Positions 24,459-34,222 are shown, numbered from the stretch's first letter. The stretch is 64,000 nt of DNA from Aquamicrobium sp. LC103 (GCF_001014615.2 NZ_LBCQ02000015.1:62001-126000); one strand, 5' to 3'. Notes: generated by a model not told the origin, from the sequence alone. Program-made: numbers and translations.

Positions 24459-26678
24459 ATGACCGCGAAATCCGGGCTTCAGGCCACCGCCCTATCACGG
24501 CGCAGTTTCCTCGTCACGGTCGGCGGTGCCGGCATCGCAGTGGCGTTCGGCGGCCTGCCTTCCGTCGCGCTTGGCGCCGAGACTGCACCGGTGGCGATTG
24601 GCGGTTTCGCACCCAATGTGTGGGTGACCATCTCGGCCGATGGCACTGTCAGCATCATCTGTCCCGCCTCCGAGATGGGTCAGGGCGTCATGACATCACT
24701 GCCCCTGCTGATCGCGGAGGACATGGACGCCGACTGGAACAAGGTTCGCGTCATTCAGGCTCCGTCCGACGCGGAGAAATACGGCAATCCCGGTTTCTAC
24801 GGCATCCAGCTCACCGGCGGCAGCGAGACCATGCGGGGTTACTATCAGCTGCTGCGGCTGGTCGGTGCACAGACGCGCAAGGTCATCCTGGCGATCGCCG
24901 CCTCCCGGCTGGATGTGCCCACGGGCGAGCTTACCACCGAACCGAACCGCGTCGTGCATTCGGCTTCAGGTCGATCGCTAGACTATGGCGAGATCGCCGC
25001 GGCGGGCGAGCTTCCCGATCCGCTTCCGGAAGCAACCGAGGCCGATCTGAAGCCGGTCGACCGGTGCCGTTATATCGGCCGCAGCGACATCGGCCGTATC
25101 GACGTGCCGGCAAAGGTCGACGGCACCGCGCGGTTCGGCATCGATGTCGAACTGCCTGACATGCTTTACGGAACGGTGCTGCGCGCGCCGGTTCCCGGTG
25201 AGCAGCCGGAAAGCATCGACGATGTCGCGGCCAGGGCCGTGAAGGGCATCACTCATATCATTCGCCTGTCGCACGGCGTTGGAATCATCGGGGAGAGCTA
25301 CGACGCGGCGCGACGGGCCAAGGAGGCGCTGAACGTCACCTGGAGCACCTCTTCGCGGGTCCGGCGCTACGACAGCGCTCTCCTGGCGGAAACCTATCGA
25401 GATCTCGGCCGCGACCTTGACCAGCCGGGCGTCGCCGCGCACACGCAAGGCGACGCCGCCTCCGCGATCGCCAGCGCCACGCGTATCGTCAGTGCCGACT
25501 ATGTCAGCGACCACGTCCACCACGCGACCATGGAACCGATGAACGCAACGGCGCTGGTCTCCGGTGGAACGGTAGAGGTCTGGGCACCGACCCAGGGGCC
25601 AACCGCGACGCTGGGGTTCGCCGCCAACGCCGCCGGCACGACGCCCGACAAGGTGAAGGTCCATACCACGCTGTTGGGAGGCGGCTTCGGCCGCAGGGCG
25701 GAAGCAGACTTCATCATCGATGCCGTCTTGCTCGCCAGGGAGGTTCAGGGGCAGCCGGTCAAGGTCATCTGGAGCCGCGAGGACGACGTCCAGCACGGCA
25801 AGTACCGGCCCCTTGCGGCGCAGCACGTGCAGGTCGGCCTGGACGAAGGCGGCAACATCGTCGGCTGGCGTCATCGCGTGGTGGCGGACTCGATCTTTGC
25901 CCGCACCATGCCAGACATGTTCGCCGGCGACGGAGGCCTCGACACGGTCGTCACCGACGGCACGATCTTCAACTATCGCGTTCCGGCGCATCTCGTCGAG
26001 TTCATCCGCCAGGACAACGGCCGGGATGTCGGATTCTGGCGCGCGGTCGGGTACGGCCAGAACAATTTCGGCGTCGAATGCATGATCGACGAGGTCGCCG
26101 CCGCCAAGGGCGTCGACCCCGTCGCGTTCCGGGTGGAATTGCTGGCCGAAGCACCGCGTGCCCGCAAGGTGATCGAGGCCGTTGCCGAGATGGCTGAATG
26201 GAACCGCGAGCGCGAAGGCCGGGCACTCGGCCTCGCCTATACCGACGCCTTCGACGCGCATTGCGCGCAAGTCGCCGAGGTGTCCCTCAACCGCGAGAGC
26301 GGGGAGATCCGCGTGCACAACATCTGGTGCGTCGTCGATCCGGGGGTGGCGGTCCAGCCCGTCAACATCGAGGCCCAGGTCGCCGGCGCGATCGTGCATG
26401 GTGCCAGCCACGCCCTCTACGAGCAGATCAACATCGTTGACGGCGAAGTCCAGGAAACGAACTTCGACACCTATCGGGTGATGCGGATGTCGGAGATGCC
26501 GGAAATCCATGTCCGCGTGACACCAACGCCGGAGAACAAGCCGGCAGGCATCGGCGAGGTCGGGCTTCCGCCGACCGGACCGGCGATCGCCAACGCCGTG
26601 GCGCGGCTCACCGGCGGCGTGCGGCTGCGGCACTATCCGTTCCTGCCGGAGCGGGTCAAGGCGGCGCTCGACGGGTGA
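24459..26678 (+). CDS. Molybdopterin subunit of aldehyde/heterocycle oxidase (IorB-like), Tat-exported
   Basis: 739 residues. The N-terminus has a twin-arginine signal (LSRRSFLVTVGGAGIAVAF) and cleavage near LGAE, so the holoenzyme is exported folded. Internal repeats of the IorB-like subunit are visible: ICPASEMGQGVMTSLPLLIAED early, GGGFGRRAEADF in the molybdopterin region, and GIGEVGLPPTGPAIANAV at the end with the catalytic glutamate. It starts three bases after the small subunit. Substrate unknown: an aldehyde or N-heterocycle. An AraC regulator follows downstream. Confidence 0.9.
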   Translation: MTAKSGLQATALSRRSFLVTVGGAGIAVAFGGLPSVALGAETAPVAIGGFAPNVWVTISADGTVSIICPASEMGQGVMTSLPLLIAEDMDADWNKVRVIQAPSDAEKYGNPGFYGIQLTGGSETMRGYYQLLRLVGAQTRKVILAIAASRLDVPTGELTTEPNRVVHSASGRSLDYGEIAAAGELPDPLPEATEADLKPVDRCRYIGRSDIGRIDVPAKVDGTARFGIDVELPDMLYGTVLRAPVPGEQPESIDDVAARAVKGITHIIRLSHGVGIIGESYDAARRAKEALNVTWSTSSRVRRYDSALLAETYRDLGRDLDQPGVAAHTQGDAASAIASATRIVSADYVSDHVHHATMEPMNATALVSGGTVEVWAPTQGPTATLGFAANAAGTTPDKVKVHTTLLGGGFGRRAEADFIIDAVLLAREVQGQPVKVIWSREDDVQHGKYRPLAAQHVQVGLDEGGNIVGWRHRVVADSIFARTMPDMFAGDGGLDTVVTDGTIFNYRVPAHLVEFIRQDNGRDVGFWRAVGYGQNNFGVECMIDEVAAAKGVDPVAFRVELLAEAPRARKVIEAVAEMAEWNREREGRALGLAYTDAFDAHCAQVAEVSLNRESGEIRVHNIWCVVDPGVAVQPVNIEAQVAGAIVHGASHALYEQINIVDGEVQETNFDTYRVMRMSEMPEIHVRVTPTPENKPAGIGEVGLPPTGPAIANAVARLTGGVRLRHYPFLPERVKAALDG

Positions 26679-26731
26679 TCGTCAGCGGAGGGAGCGGCAC
26701 GATCACAAGACATCACGGTGAGCATTCCATC

Positions 26732-27148
26732 ATGCGCATTTTTGTAACTGGGGCCGCCGGCTTTGTCGGTTCGGCCATAGTCGAGGAGCTGATTGGTGCG
26801 GGTCATCGTGTCGTCGGATTGGCACGGTCGGTCGCGACTGCCTCGGCGTTGCTCGCCGGCGGCGCCGAGCCGCTGCGTGGTGACCTGGACGATCCCGAGA
26901 TCTTGCATGCGGACGCGGCCGGCGCGGATGGCGTCATACATACCGCGTTCAATCATGACTTCTCCAATTCCAGGCAAGCTGCGAAATGGATGGCGGGTAA
27001 TCGAAACGTTGGGAGCCGCACTCGCCGGCTCGGACCGCCCGCTGATCGTCACTTCCGCCATAGGCATCCTGCCGCAGGGCGAGGAGGTCGACCGGCCCGG
27101 ATACTTTCACGCCCGCGGCCCGAACAGCACTGGCTGGGCTCTGAAGCT
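26732..27148 (+). pseudogene. Frameshifted and truncated NAD-dependent epimerase/SDR
   Basis: The first ~80 residues are a good extended-SDR start (MRIFVTGAAGFVGSAIVEEL, DLDDPEILHADAAGADGVIH). Near 26955-26985 the homologous sequence jumps to the +1 frame (WRVIETLGAALAGSDRPL-IVTSAIGILPQGEE) and then ends near 27110-27150, so only about 40 percent of the usual ~290 residues remains. The trailing frame runs on into the AraC gene, but that start is not used. Inactive unless the shift is a sequencing error. Confidence 0.65.
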
Positions 27149-27299
27149 GATACGTAGGTGGTATCGCGCTGGAATGACGGGCGGGCGCAGCGATACCGCA
27201 TCCTGGGAGACTACAATCGCACATGCCAACTACGTGATTGGGAAATCGCAATCCATGCTGGCAATCTCGACCATATTTTCACGCTCGCCCGGAGAGCGC

Positions 27300-28262
27300 A
27301 TGGATCCATTGTCGGAAGTGCTCTCGCTGCTAAAGCCACGCGGTTATCTTTCGGCCGGCTTCGACGCCGGCGGCGAATGGTCCATAGAATTCTCCAATCA
27401 GCATGACACGATCAAATGCTATGCTGTCGTCTCCGGTGGATGCTGGCTCGCGGTCGAGGGTATTTCGGAGCCGGCACGCCTTGAAGCGGGAGATTGCTTC
27501 GTATTGCCGACCGGGCGTCCCTTCCGGCTGGCGAGCGATATGGCGATCCAACCGGTTGACTCCAAGACGGTCTTTCCACCGGCACGTCCCGGCGGCGTCG
27601 TTCGTGTCAACGATGGCGGCGGGGTGTTTCTGGCGGGCAGTCGCTTTGCCGTATCCGGCAGTCACGCCAGCCTCCTGCTGGATCTGCTTCCGCCCATCGT
27701 GCACATCCACAAAGAATCCGAACAGACGGCATTGCGCTGGTCGGTGGAGCGCATGATGGAGGAGATGCGCGAGAGCCAGCCGGGCGGTTTCCTCATTGCA
27801 CAGCACCTCGCGCACATGATGCTCGTACAGGCGCTGCGCATGCACCTGAGCGACGAGCTCAACGGCAGCTCCCGCTGGTTCGTGGCTCTGGCGGACAAAC
27901 AGATCGGGGTCGCGATCAAAGCCATGCACGCGAACCCGGCATATCGCTGGACCCTACAGGAACTCGCCGAGCGCGCCGGCATGTCACGCTCGACCTTCGC
28001 GCTGAGATTCAGGGAGACGGCTGGCGAAACACCGATGGAGTACCTCGCGCGCTGGCGCATGCTGCTGGCTGCGGACAAGCTTGAAAACTCAAATGATCCC
28101 ATCGCGAGAATCGCGATCGCGCTCGGCTATGAATCGGAGAGTGCCTTCAGCACCGCCTTCAAGCGCGTCATGGGCTGCGCACCCCGGCAGTTCGGGCAGG
28201 GCCGCCCGCCGGTTGCACCTCCGCTCAATGCGGCCAATCGCTCAGGGCAAGCCGCGAAATAG
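27300..28262 (+). CDS. AraC-family transcriptional regulator with cupin domain
   Basis: 320 residues. The N-terminal cupin-like sensor (GGEWSIEFSNQHDTIKCYAVVSGGCWLAVEG, then AGDCFVLPTG) and two C-terminal helix-turn-helix units (WTLQELAERAGMSRSTFALRFRETAGETPMEYLARWRM; ARIAIALGYESESAFSTAFKRVMG) are complete. GGAG lies 6 bases before the ATG. It follows the molybdenum hydroxylase and broken epimerase on the same strand; AraC/cupin regulators often control adjacent short oxidoreductase genes. Effector unknown. Confidence 0.86.
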   Translation: MDPLSEVLSLLKPRGYLSAGFDAGGEWSIEFSNQHDTIKCYAVVSGGCWLAVEGISEPARLEAGDCFVLPTGRPFRLASDMAIQPVDSKTVFPPARPGGVVRVNDGGGVFLAGSRFAVSGSHASLLLDLLPPIVHIHKESEQTALRWSVERMMEEMRESQPGGFLIAQHLAHMMLVQALRMHLSDELNGSSRWFVALADKQIGVAIKAMHANPAYRWTLQELAERAGMSRSTFALRFRETAGETPMEYLARWRMLLAADKLENSNDPIARIAIALGYESESAFSTAFKRVMGCAPRQFGQGRPPVAPPLNAANRSGQAAK

Positions 28263-28470
28263 CGTGAGGACTACCGTCCTCGTCCGCCTCATGCTGTTCA
28301 TCTGCATCGCGATACCGCTGGGCTTCGCCTCGCGGCGGTATCCGCCGAACCTCCATTGGAGGTCGATACCGCAAGGAAGAAACCTGGAAGATCGCTGGAT
28401 GCAAAAACGCGTCAACCACCATCCTAGCACTATCGCTCAGGCATTTGCGGAAAAGCTATTCTGGAAGAAG

Positions 28471-28986
28471 TTACAGTCCGATGAGCGACCCTTTTAGGGC
28501 CTCCAAGACCTTCACAGCGTTGTCTCGGGCAATTTCCGTGGTCTTCGCAGAGGACTGGATCGTCAGCCTGTCGCCACCCTTCACGGCGAAAATGTTCACG
28601 CCTGATTGGCCGCCGCCAAGGTTTCGGAGTGTGACCTGCCTGGCGATGGCTGTCCCGGCTTCGATTTCCTCGATCTTGCAAATCCCTTGCTTCGTACAGA
28701 CGTCCTCGAGTTCGGCGATGTAGGCTTCATCAGTCCGGTTCGCCTTGCCGATTTCGTCTGTTTGTCGATCGAGAGTCACCGAAACGATCTCGTCTTCATC
28801 CATGCCGCAACAAGATATGCTCATATTGGTAGGGGTTGCCCAATGATATGCCTCCTTGTCAAATTTGGCTGCGACGGCTTTCTCCAGCGTCGTGAGATCG
28901 TGGATTTCAAATCCCTCGGCGAACGCTGCGGTGCCAGACAATGTAAGCGTCATCCCGACAATTGTTACGAACTTCGTCAGTCGCAT
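28471..28986 (-). CDS. Small exported protein, function unknown
   Basis: 171 residues with a signal peptide (MRLTKFVTIVGMTLTLSGTAAFA). The mature part is acidic with a CC pair in the NMSISCCGMDEDE segment and two further cysteines (CTKQGIC), suggesting a disulphide-bonded periplasmic protein. No family recognised. The ATG at 28986 follows GGAGAGAC directly and gives the best signal peptide; the frame is open 15 codons further upstream. Confidence 0.6.
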   Translation of the reverse strand: MRLTKFVTIVGMTLTLSGTAAFAEGFEIHDLTTLEKAVAAKFDKEAYHWATPTNMSISCCGMDEDEIVSVTLDRQTDEIGKANRTDEAYIAELEDVCTKQGICKIEEIEAGTAIARQVTLRNLGGGQSGVNIFAVKGGDRLTIQSSAKTTEIARDNAVKVLEALKGSLIGL

Positions 28987-29130
28987 CGTCTCTCCATTAG
29001 CGGTCGGCCTACCTTCACCAGTCTGCGCCATTTGCTTATGGCTTTATTTGGGAGAGCTGTGGAGAGGAATAACGCAGACATAGTTCTGTTTCTTCGTTCG
29101 CCTCGAAGACACGTCCGACCTTTCTCAGTT

Positions 29131-29688
29131 TTATATTGATCTGAGCCACCCCTCACCATTGTCGACGGTCGAATCTCGACATTGCGCGATCGCTTCGCCC
29201 GTGATCTGAACGGTCGGGTAGGCAGGAAGATCCGGCTGAGGGTCGAAGTGAATTTGTGAGACGTAGCGCATGAAATGATTGCCATGCGCATCGGATACGT
29301 TGTGGCGGAAGCAAAACGCGACATTATCCGTCCGCCCGCAATAGCGTGCGGTTACAACCAGCGCTTTTGACGACCTTACCCATTCTTGCTTCATCCAAGG
29401 CTGCCGGAATTTTTCGACCTTGTCGATCGTCACATGGTGGACCCGACCGCCGCGAGCGCAACACACCTCAGCGTGCCATTTCAATGCGGCTGATTGCGCT
29501 GCCGTCTTCAACGACAAATCGGTTACGCCGCCTGAGGCATCGATGTGCCGGGCTGGCAGGCGCACCACGACAAAAATCTCATCCGTGGGCGCCGACCAAC
29601 CCGACGTCCACACCTGGAACATCCTGGTTTTCCCAAACATCCTATTTTCGAAGGCTGCAGCCACATCAAGCAGTGAACGATTGCGCAT
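29131..29688 (-). CDS. Hypothetical protein
   Basis: 185 residues, no signal peptide and no family that I recognise. The composition is protein-like (regular aromatic, charged and cysteine residues; RTDNVAFCFRHN and SQIHFDPQPDLPAYPTVQI segments) rather than a GC-driven shadow. It lies just downstream of the truncated patatin on the same strand and may once have been co-transcribed. Start at 29688 has AAGGG upstream; an in-frame ATG ~16 codons in is an alternative. Confidence 0.5.
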   Translation of the reverse strand: MRNRSLLDVAAAFENRMFGKTRMFQVWTSGWSAPTDEIFVVVRLPARHIDASGGVTDLSLKTAAQSAALKWHAEVCCARGGRVHHVTIDKVEKFRQPWMKQEWVRSSKALVVTARYCGRTDNVAFCFRHNVSDAHGNHFMRYVSQIHFDPQPDLPAYPTVQITGEAIAQCRDSTVDNGEGWLRSI

Positions 29689-29732
29689 CCGTCATACCCT
29701 TCATGTAAATCTTCCGAACCTCCAACCGCCCG

Positions 29733-30275
29733 TTATAAAGAGACGTCCTCACGTGCTCCTGCGCTGGTCGGAGGTGGCGAATACCCATCCTTGATCGCCG
29801 GCAGGCGCAACAGTTCGCTTTTCGTCCATTCATAGGCTGCCCGCGTCACTTCTCGGTGATTGTCGAAATTGATCATCGAGGCCCCGGGGAACGCGGGCGG
29901 ATTAAGCACGAGATCATCCGGTTCAGCCGTAAAGTTGTAGTTCTGGTGCACCAGCATGGTTCGGTAAAGCATGGTGACGATGCTGGGCATGCGCTTGCGC
30001 GATTTGCCTCGTTTCAGAAAAGAGCGGATGACTTCCGACCGGCCTGGCAGGTCCGCATAACCAATATTATTTAGCCGACGAATATTATCTCGTCCAAAAT
30101 GCACGACTACATTGGGACCTGACTTTAACTCCCGCATCACATCCAAGGGCGCATCGTTCATGATGCTGCCATCGACGAGCATCATACCGTCCTCGGTGAT
30201 GAAGGGAGGCAACACCCACGGGCGCTGCGCATGGCTCGTGCGACGATGATTCGTCGGCAGAAATCCTTGTGCGAA
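29733..30275 (-). pseudogene. 5'-truncated patatin-like phospholipase
   Basis: About 180 residues are the C-terminal part of a patatin-like/NTE-type lipase: VLPPFITEDGMMLVDGSIMN-DAPLD carries the catalytic aspartate motif (DGS/G). The nucleophile GXSXG and oxyanion region are missing, and an in-frame TAG at 30276-30278 closes the 5' side. The divergent amidohydrolase begins 40 bases beyond, so recombination probably removed the front of the gene. Confidence 0.65.
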
Positions 30276-30315
30276 CTATTGAGATATCGCATCTTGGCAA
30301 GGTGGAGGATCAAGC

Positions 30316-31644
30316 ATGCTAAAATTGTTGCAAGGCCTAGTCTGCGGCGTTGCGCTGCTGGCGATAGATGGAGCGGAAGCCCACGCGGATACCGTGCTCT
30401 TCGAAAACGTAAGAATCTTCGACGGAAAGGGAGCGACTTCTCTTTCGGCGCCGTCAAACGTGCTGGTCAATGGCAATCTGATCGAGCGCATCTCAACCGA
30501 TCCCATAGAGATCGAAGCCACAAAGCGCATTGCCGGCAACGGGCGCACGCTGATGCCGGGGCTGATCGATGCACACTGGCACGCCATGCTGATCGCGACC
30601 ACTCCGCTGGAGACGATGAACGACATCGGCTTGGCCTATCTCGCAGCCGGCGACGAGGCGGAAGACACGCTGATGCGCGGCTTCACCACGGTTCGCGACG
30701 TCGGCGGGCCGGCGTTCGGCCTCAAGCACGCGATCGACCGGGGCTTCGTCGAAGGGCCGCGCATCTATCCCGCCGGAGCCATGATCACGGTGACCAGCGG
30801 CCACGGGGATTTCCGCCAGATGAGCGACCTGCCGCGGAAGCCCGGCTTGTTTACCCCAATGGAGATAAACGGCGGCAGCATCGTCGTGGACAGCCCCGAC
30901 GAGGCGCGCCTGCGCGCCCGCGAGCAGATGATGCAAGGGGCCGTGCTCTTGAAGGTGACGGCGGGCGGCGGCGTGTCGTCGCCCCACAGCCCGCTCGACG
31001 TCACCACATTCACTTTGCCGGAATTGCGGGCTGTCGTCGAAATCGCCGAGCATTGGGGCACCTACGTCGCCGCGCACGCCTTCACGCCGGAAGCGATCGA
31101 AATGTCGATCGAGGCCGGCGTGAAATCTATCGAGCACGGCTTTCTGATGACCGAGGACGACGCCAAACTGATCGCGGAAAAAGGCATCTGGCTGAGCCTG
31201 CAGCCGCTCCATGAAGCGATGAGGACGGGCCTCCCGGAGGGTTCGGTCGAACGGGCCAAGGCCGAGGAGGTATGGCCCGGCATCGACCGCACCTACAGGC
31301 TGGCGAAGAAGTACAAGATCAAGACGGCCTGGGGCACCGACGTCCTGTTCTCGCGCGCGATGGCCGCACAACAGGGAGCAATCCTTGCCTCGCTCGGCCG
31401 CTGGTACACACCCGCCGAAGCGCTCACGATGGCGACCGGCACCAATGCCGAACTGCTGGCGCTGTCCGGTAAGCGCAACCCCTATCCGGGGAAGCTCGGC
31501 GTGGTGGAGGAAGGCGCGCTGGCCGACCTGCTGCTCGTTGAGGGCAATCCGCTGGAAAACCTCGACCTGGTGGCCGATCCCGAGAACAATTTCAAGGTCA
31601 TCATGAAGGACGGCGCGATCTACAAAAACACGCTTTTGAATTGA
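30316..31644 (+). CDS. Secreted metal-dependent amidohydrolase (prolidase/imidazolonepropionase-like)
   Basis: 442 residues with signal peptide (LLQGLVCGVALLAIDGAEAHA). The binuclear-metal set is visible: HWH in GLIDAHWHAM, lysine in LLKVTAGGG that is normally carboxylated, H in AAHAF, H in IEHGF, and D in WGTDVLF. It matches exported amidohydrolases of the Xaa-Pro/Xaa-Lys dipeptidase type (COG1228). GGAGG lies upstream of the ATG. The substrate may be a dipeptide or N-acyl compound; the gene is not part of a clear operon. Confidence 0.86.
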   Translation: MLKLLQGLVCGVALLAIDGAEAHADTVLFENVRIFDGKGATSLSAPSNVLVNGNLIERISTDPIEIEATKRIAGNGRTLMPGLIDAHWHAMLIATTPLETMNDIGLAYLAAGDEAEDTLMRGFTTVRDVGGPAFGLKHAIDRGFVEGPRIYPAGAMITVTSGHGDFRQMSDLPRKPGLFTPMEINGGSIVVDSPDEARLRAREQMMQGAVLLKVTAGGGVSSPHSPLDVTTFTLPELRAVVEIAEHWGTYVAAHAFTPEAIEMSIEAGVKSIEHGFLMTEDDAKLIAEKGIWLSLQPLHEAMRTGLPEGSVERAKAEEVWPGIDRTYRLAKKYKIKTAWGTDVLFSRAMAAQQGAILASLGRWYTPAEALTMATGTNAELLALSGKRNPYPGKLGVVEEGALADLLLVEGNPLENLDLVADPENNFKVIMKDGAIYKNTLLN

Positions 31645-31673
31645 TCGTGGCGGCGTATGAACACGCCCGATCA
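31642..31673 (+). terminator. Possible terminator hairpin after amidohydrolase
   Basis: TGATCG pairs with CGATCA, and after a one-base bulge GGCG pairs with CGCC, around an ~11-base loop. The hairpin begins at the stop codon and lies between convergent genes. No T-run follows, so this may only be a weak or Rho-assisted signal. Confidence 0.35.
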
Positions 31674-31783
31674 TACCTGTTGCGCCGGCGCCTTCATGAC
31701 CAGAAACCGCCCGTCTGCTAGCGACCGCAAATCAGACCTTGGGACCAACAGGATGTGCACCCGAAAGCAGACGTTTCTTGCGT

Positions 31784-33037
31784 CTACCGTGTTGTGTCTA
31801 TGGACGCCAACCGAAAGGGCGATAGGAGCAGCGCCAGACCACTCGCTAGCATGATCGTGCCAGCGAGAGCGAGAGCCGCATTGTTGCCAAGCTCCAGAGC
31901 GATCCACCCCCCAAATGGTGCGGCTACAGCGATGAGACCCCAGTTTATCGACCTTATCGTGGTGTTCATGCGTCCGCGCAAGCGCGAGGGCGTCAGGGCA
32001 TTCCGCAGGCTCATCTCCAACGGACCTCGCATCCCCAATCCGAATCCGTAGAAAAGCTGGACGACGCAAAGCCCAACCACTCCGATATCGCTGGGCGCAA
32101 TAGCCGCAGCGAACCAAGCGAGCCCGGTAATGAAATCTGCGGACAGGATAGCAACACCCATCCCAATGGCGCGCGCTATTCTCTCAGCGAGAGCCGCGCC
32201 GACAAGTCCTGCCATGCCAGCACATGCCAAGGTCAATCCAATCGCGGCGGCGTCCAAACCCAGGCTTGATGCGTAAAAAATATATACCGTTCCGGCCACG
32301 CTGTTTCCAATAAACCAGACGTGGAGGCAAAACGCATAAGGTGCGAGGACCCGGTGCCTGTACACCCAGGCGATGCCCTCCCGCAGGTCCGCGAGGATCG
32401 ACGTCCGCTCGGTTGAGCGCTCGCCGGCAGAATTGGGTACACGCAAGAGCAGCAGCGCCGAAGTGCCATAAGTCGCGGCGTTGGCGAGCATTGCAAACGG
32501 AGCACCGGCGAGACGAACGAGAATTCCACCCAGCAAAGGCCCTAATGTCTGTGCGAGAGTATATGTCTGGCTCAGCTTGACATTGCCAGCAGCGAGCAGG
32601 TGCCGTGGAAGAAGGTCCGCCGTATATGACTGGTGGGCGCCCCCTTGCAGTACCGCAGCCGTGCCGAGAAGGAAGACGAGGAGGGCCAGCAAGGTCGGGG
32701 TGAGCAGTCCCAACAATGCCAGTACCGCAATAGTGGAGAGAAGACAGCTGCTAGCGACATCCGTAGCGATCAGCAAGGACCGTCGGCGCAAGCGGTCAAC
32801 GACAACGCCTGCCAGGAGCCCAAAGAGCAGGGATGGCAGCCATTGCGCTGCCCTTACCCAGCCGACCTCAAGCGGATCGGCGGACATGGTTTCGATCAAC
32901 AGCAATTGCAGGGATAACGTGAAAATAGAGGTGCCAAAGTTCGAAAGGCCGTCGGCAACCCAGAGCCGGAGAAACCCTGGATGACCAACCAAACGTCGAA
33001 GCGAGACAGGCCCCTCTTGATCATCAATCTTGTGCAT
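31784..33037 (-). CDS. MFS transporter (EntS/MFS_3-like)
   Basis: 417 residues, about 12 hydrophobic helices. The start LRRLVGHPGFLRLWVADGLSNFGTSIF and the GVVVDRLRRRSLLIATDVASS loop are typical of MFS_3 exporters. The frame extends to 33220, but that part is arginine-rich and unlike a transporter; the ATG at 33037 is preferred. No neighbouring biosynthetic gene hints at its cargo. Convergent to the amidohydrolase. Confidence 0.82.
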   Translation of the reverse strand: MHKIDDQEGPVSLRRLVGHPGFLRLWVADGLSNFGTSIFTLSLQLLLIETMSADPLEVGWVRAAQWLPSLLFGLLAGVVVDRLRRRSLLIATDVASSCLLSTIAVLALLGLLTPTLLALLVFLLGTAAVLQGGAHQSYTADLLPRHLLAAGNVKLSQTYTLAQTLGPLLGGILVRLAGAPFAMLANAATYGTSALLLLRVPNSAGERSTERTSILADLREGIAWVYRHRVLAPYAFCLHVWFIGNSVAGTVYIFYASSLGLDAAAIGLTLACAGMAGLVGAALAERIARAIGMGVAILSADFITGLAWFAAAIAPSDIGVVGLCVVQLFYGFGLGMRGPLEMSLRNALTPSRLRGRMNTTIRSINWGLIAVAAPFGGWIALELGNNAALALAGTIMLASGLALLLSPFRLASIDTTR

Positions 33038-33244
33038 TGCGCCTGAATGCCGGAAGAGTATGAACGATATGTTCGTGGTAGCAGGGCAGACCCATTGCCG
33101 GTCGAGGCCGCCGCCACCATTCGGTATCGGCGCCTGCAGGCGTATCAGGCTTGCAACTGATAGCGACGCTAAACCAACGCGCGTGAACGTCCTGAGCGTG
33201 GTGCAGGCTCGCAGCGACATTGGTTGCCGCCGCGAGCCGCCGTC

Positions 33245-34189
33245 TTAGCTCAGTGGGACCACAACTATGTGGAAGGAACCCGGACGCTGATCTCCTAGGC
33301 CGTCGACCATCCGATGTCTGATGTGCGACTCGGTGACATAGGCGGTTCCATCATCAGTAACCGTAAGGTTGACGGGGCTCCTCAGACCCTCTGCGATTAC
33401 TTCGATATTACGTTGACCGGCCGCAAGTGGATCGGCAATCCGCAGCACCCGGCCGTTACCCGATTGCACGGCGCTTTCGAGCAGGATTAAGGACCCGTCC
33501 GGCGCAAACCGCATGCCGTCCGGATTCTCGATCCTTCTTGCGAGTTCTAGTTGCCGCAGGTTGCCATTCTCGTACAGGTAGAGCTGGCCAGAGCTGAAAT
33601 TGCCGATTGCAACCGTTCCATTCTCGGCCCTTGCTATGCCGCCTGCGCCGATACCGGTTTCATCGGTTAACCGGTCATCCTGCAACACAGTTTCGAAATC
33701 CGTGCTGCCGCGAACCAGACGCAGCAACCGCCCGCCGTTGCTTTCGGTAATTAGAATGCTGCCTTCGGGTTCGACCGCTATATCGTTGGTGAAGCCGATC
33801 GTGAGCGGCGTGGTCTGAAGCACCTCGCCCGTATTCGCATCAAGTGCAAAAATGCGCGGAATGCGAGGCTCTCCCTCCGGAAGGAAATCGGGCGAAGCAC
33901 CCCAAAGTACGTTGCGTTCTCTGTCTAACCGAAGCGATGTGCCGGCAAAAATGTCTGGGGCTCCCTCATGTAGCCTCGACCATTCGCCACCTGGTGAGCG
34001 TCGCAAAACGCCGCCTCGGGTGATCTGGCCAACATACAGCGTGCCGTCATTGGCATGGGTTATACCGTTCGGATAAACGCCACCTTCGGGCAAGGCGATA
34101 CGCGCCAGTTGATCAGCCGAAGAATTGGCGTTTGCAACCCCCACGGTTAGCAGCATTGCGCAGGCGAGCGATGTCAGTATCTTGATCAT
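33245..34189 (-). CDS. Exported beta-propeller protein, SMP-30/NHL-like
   Basis: 314 residues. Signal peptide (MIKILTSLACAMLLTVGVANA), then repeated blades with YPNGITHANDGTLYVGQITRGG, FTNDIAVEPEGSILITESNGG, IENPDGMRFAPDGSLILLES and LRSPVNLTVTDDGTAYVTES. The asparagine/aspartate pattern (PNG, TND, NPDG) fits the metal site of SMP-30/gluconolactonase-like propellers. GGAG lies 8 bases before the ATG. Downstream of the SDR gene, probably co-transcribed (33 bases). Possibly a periplasmic lactonase. Confidence 0.78.
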   Translation of the reverse strand: MIKILTSLACAMLLTVGVANANSSADQLARIALPEGGVYPNGITHANDGTLYVGQITRGGVLRRSPGGEWSRLHEGAPDIFAGTSLRLDRERNVLWGASPDFLPEGEPRIPRIFALDANTGEVLQTTPLTIGFTNDIAVEPEGSILITESNGGRLLRLVRGSTDFETVLQDDRLTDETGIGAGGIARAENGTVAIGNFSSGQLYLYENGNLRQLELARRIENPDGMRFAPDGSLILLESAVQSGNGRVLRIADPLAAGQRNIEVIAEGLRSPVNLTVTDDGTAYVTESHIRHRMVDGLGDQRPGSFHIVVVPLS

Positions 34190-34222
34190 GCTTGGTTCTC
34201 CGTTCTGTGGTTGATCGGTCGT

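Noticed and set aside
24978-26633. 551-codon minus-strand frame opposite the Mo hydroxylase
   Set aside because: Composition is biased (His/Asp/Arg repeats) with no motifs; the other strand encodes a recognised enzyme.
28264-28354. Short frame with IAIPLGFASRRYPP resembling a DUF2809 membrane protein start
   Set aside because: Only about 30 residues of similarity and no continuation; too little to call even as a pseudogene.
30493-31674. 393-codon minus-strand frame opposite the amidohydrolase
   Set aside because: Shadow of a GC-rich gene; no signature or start signal.
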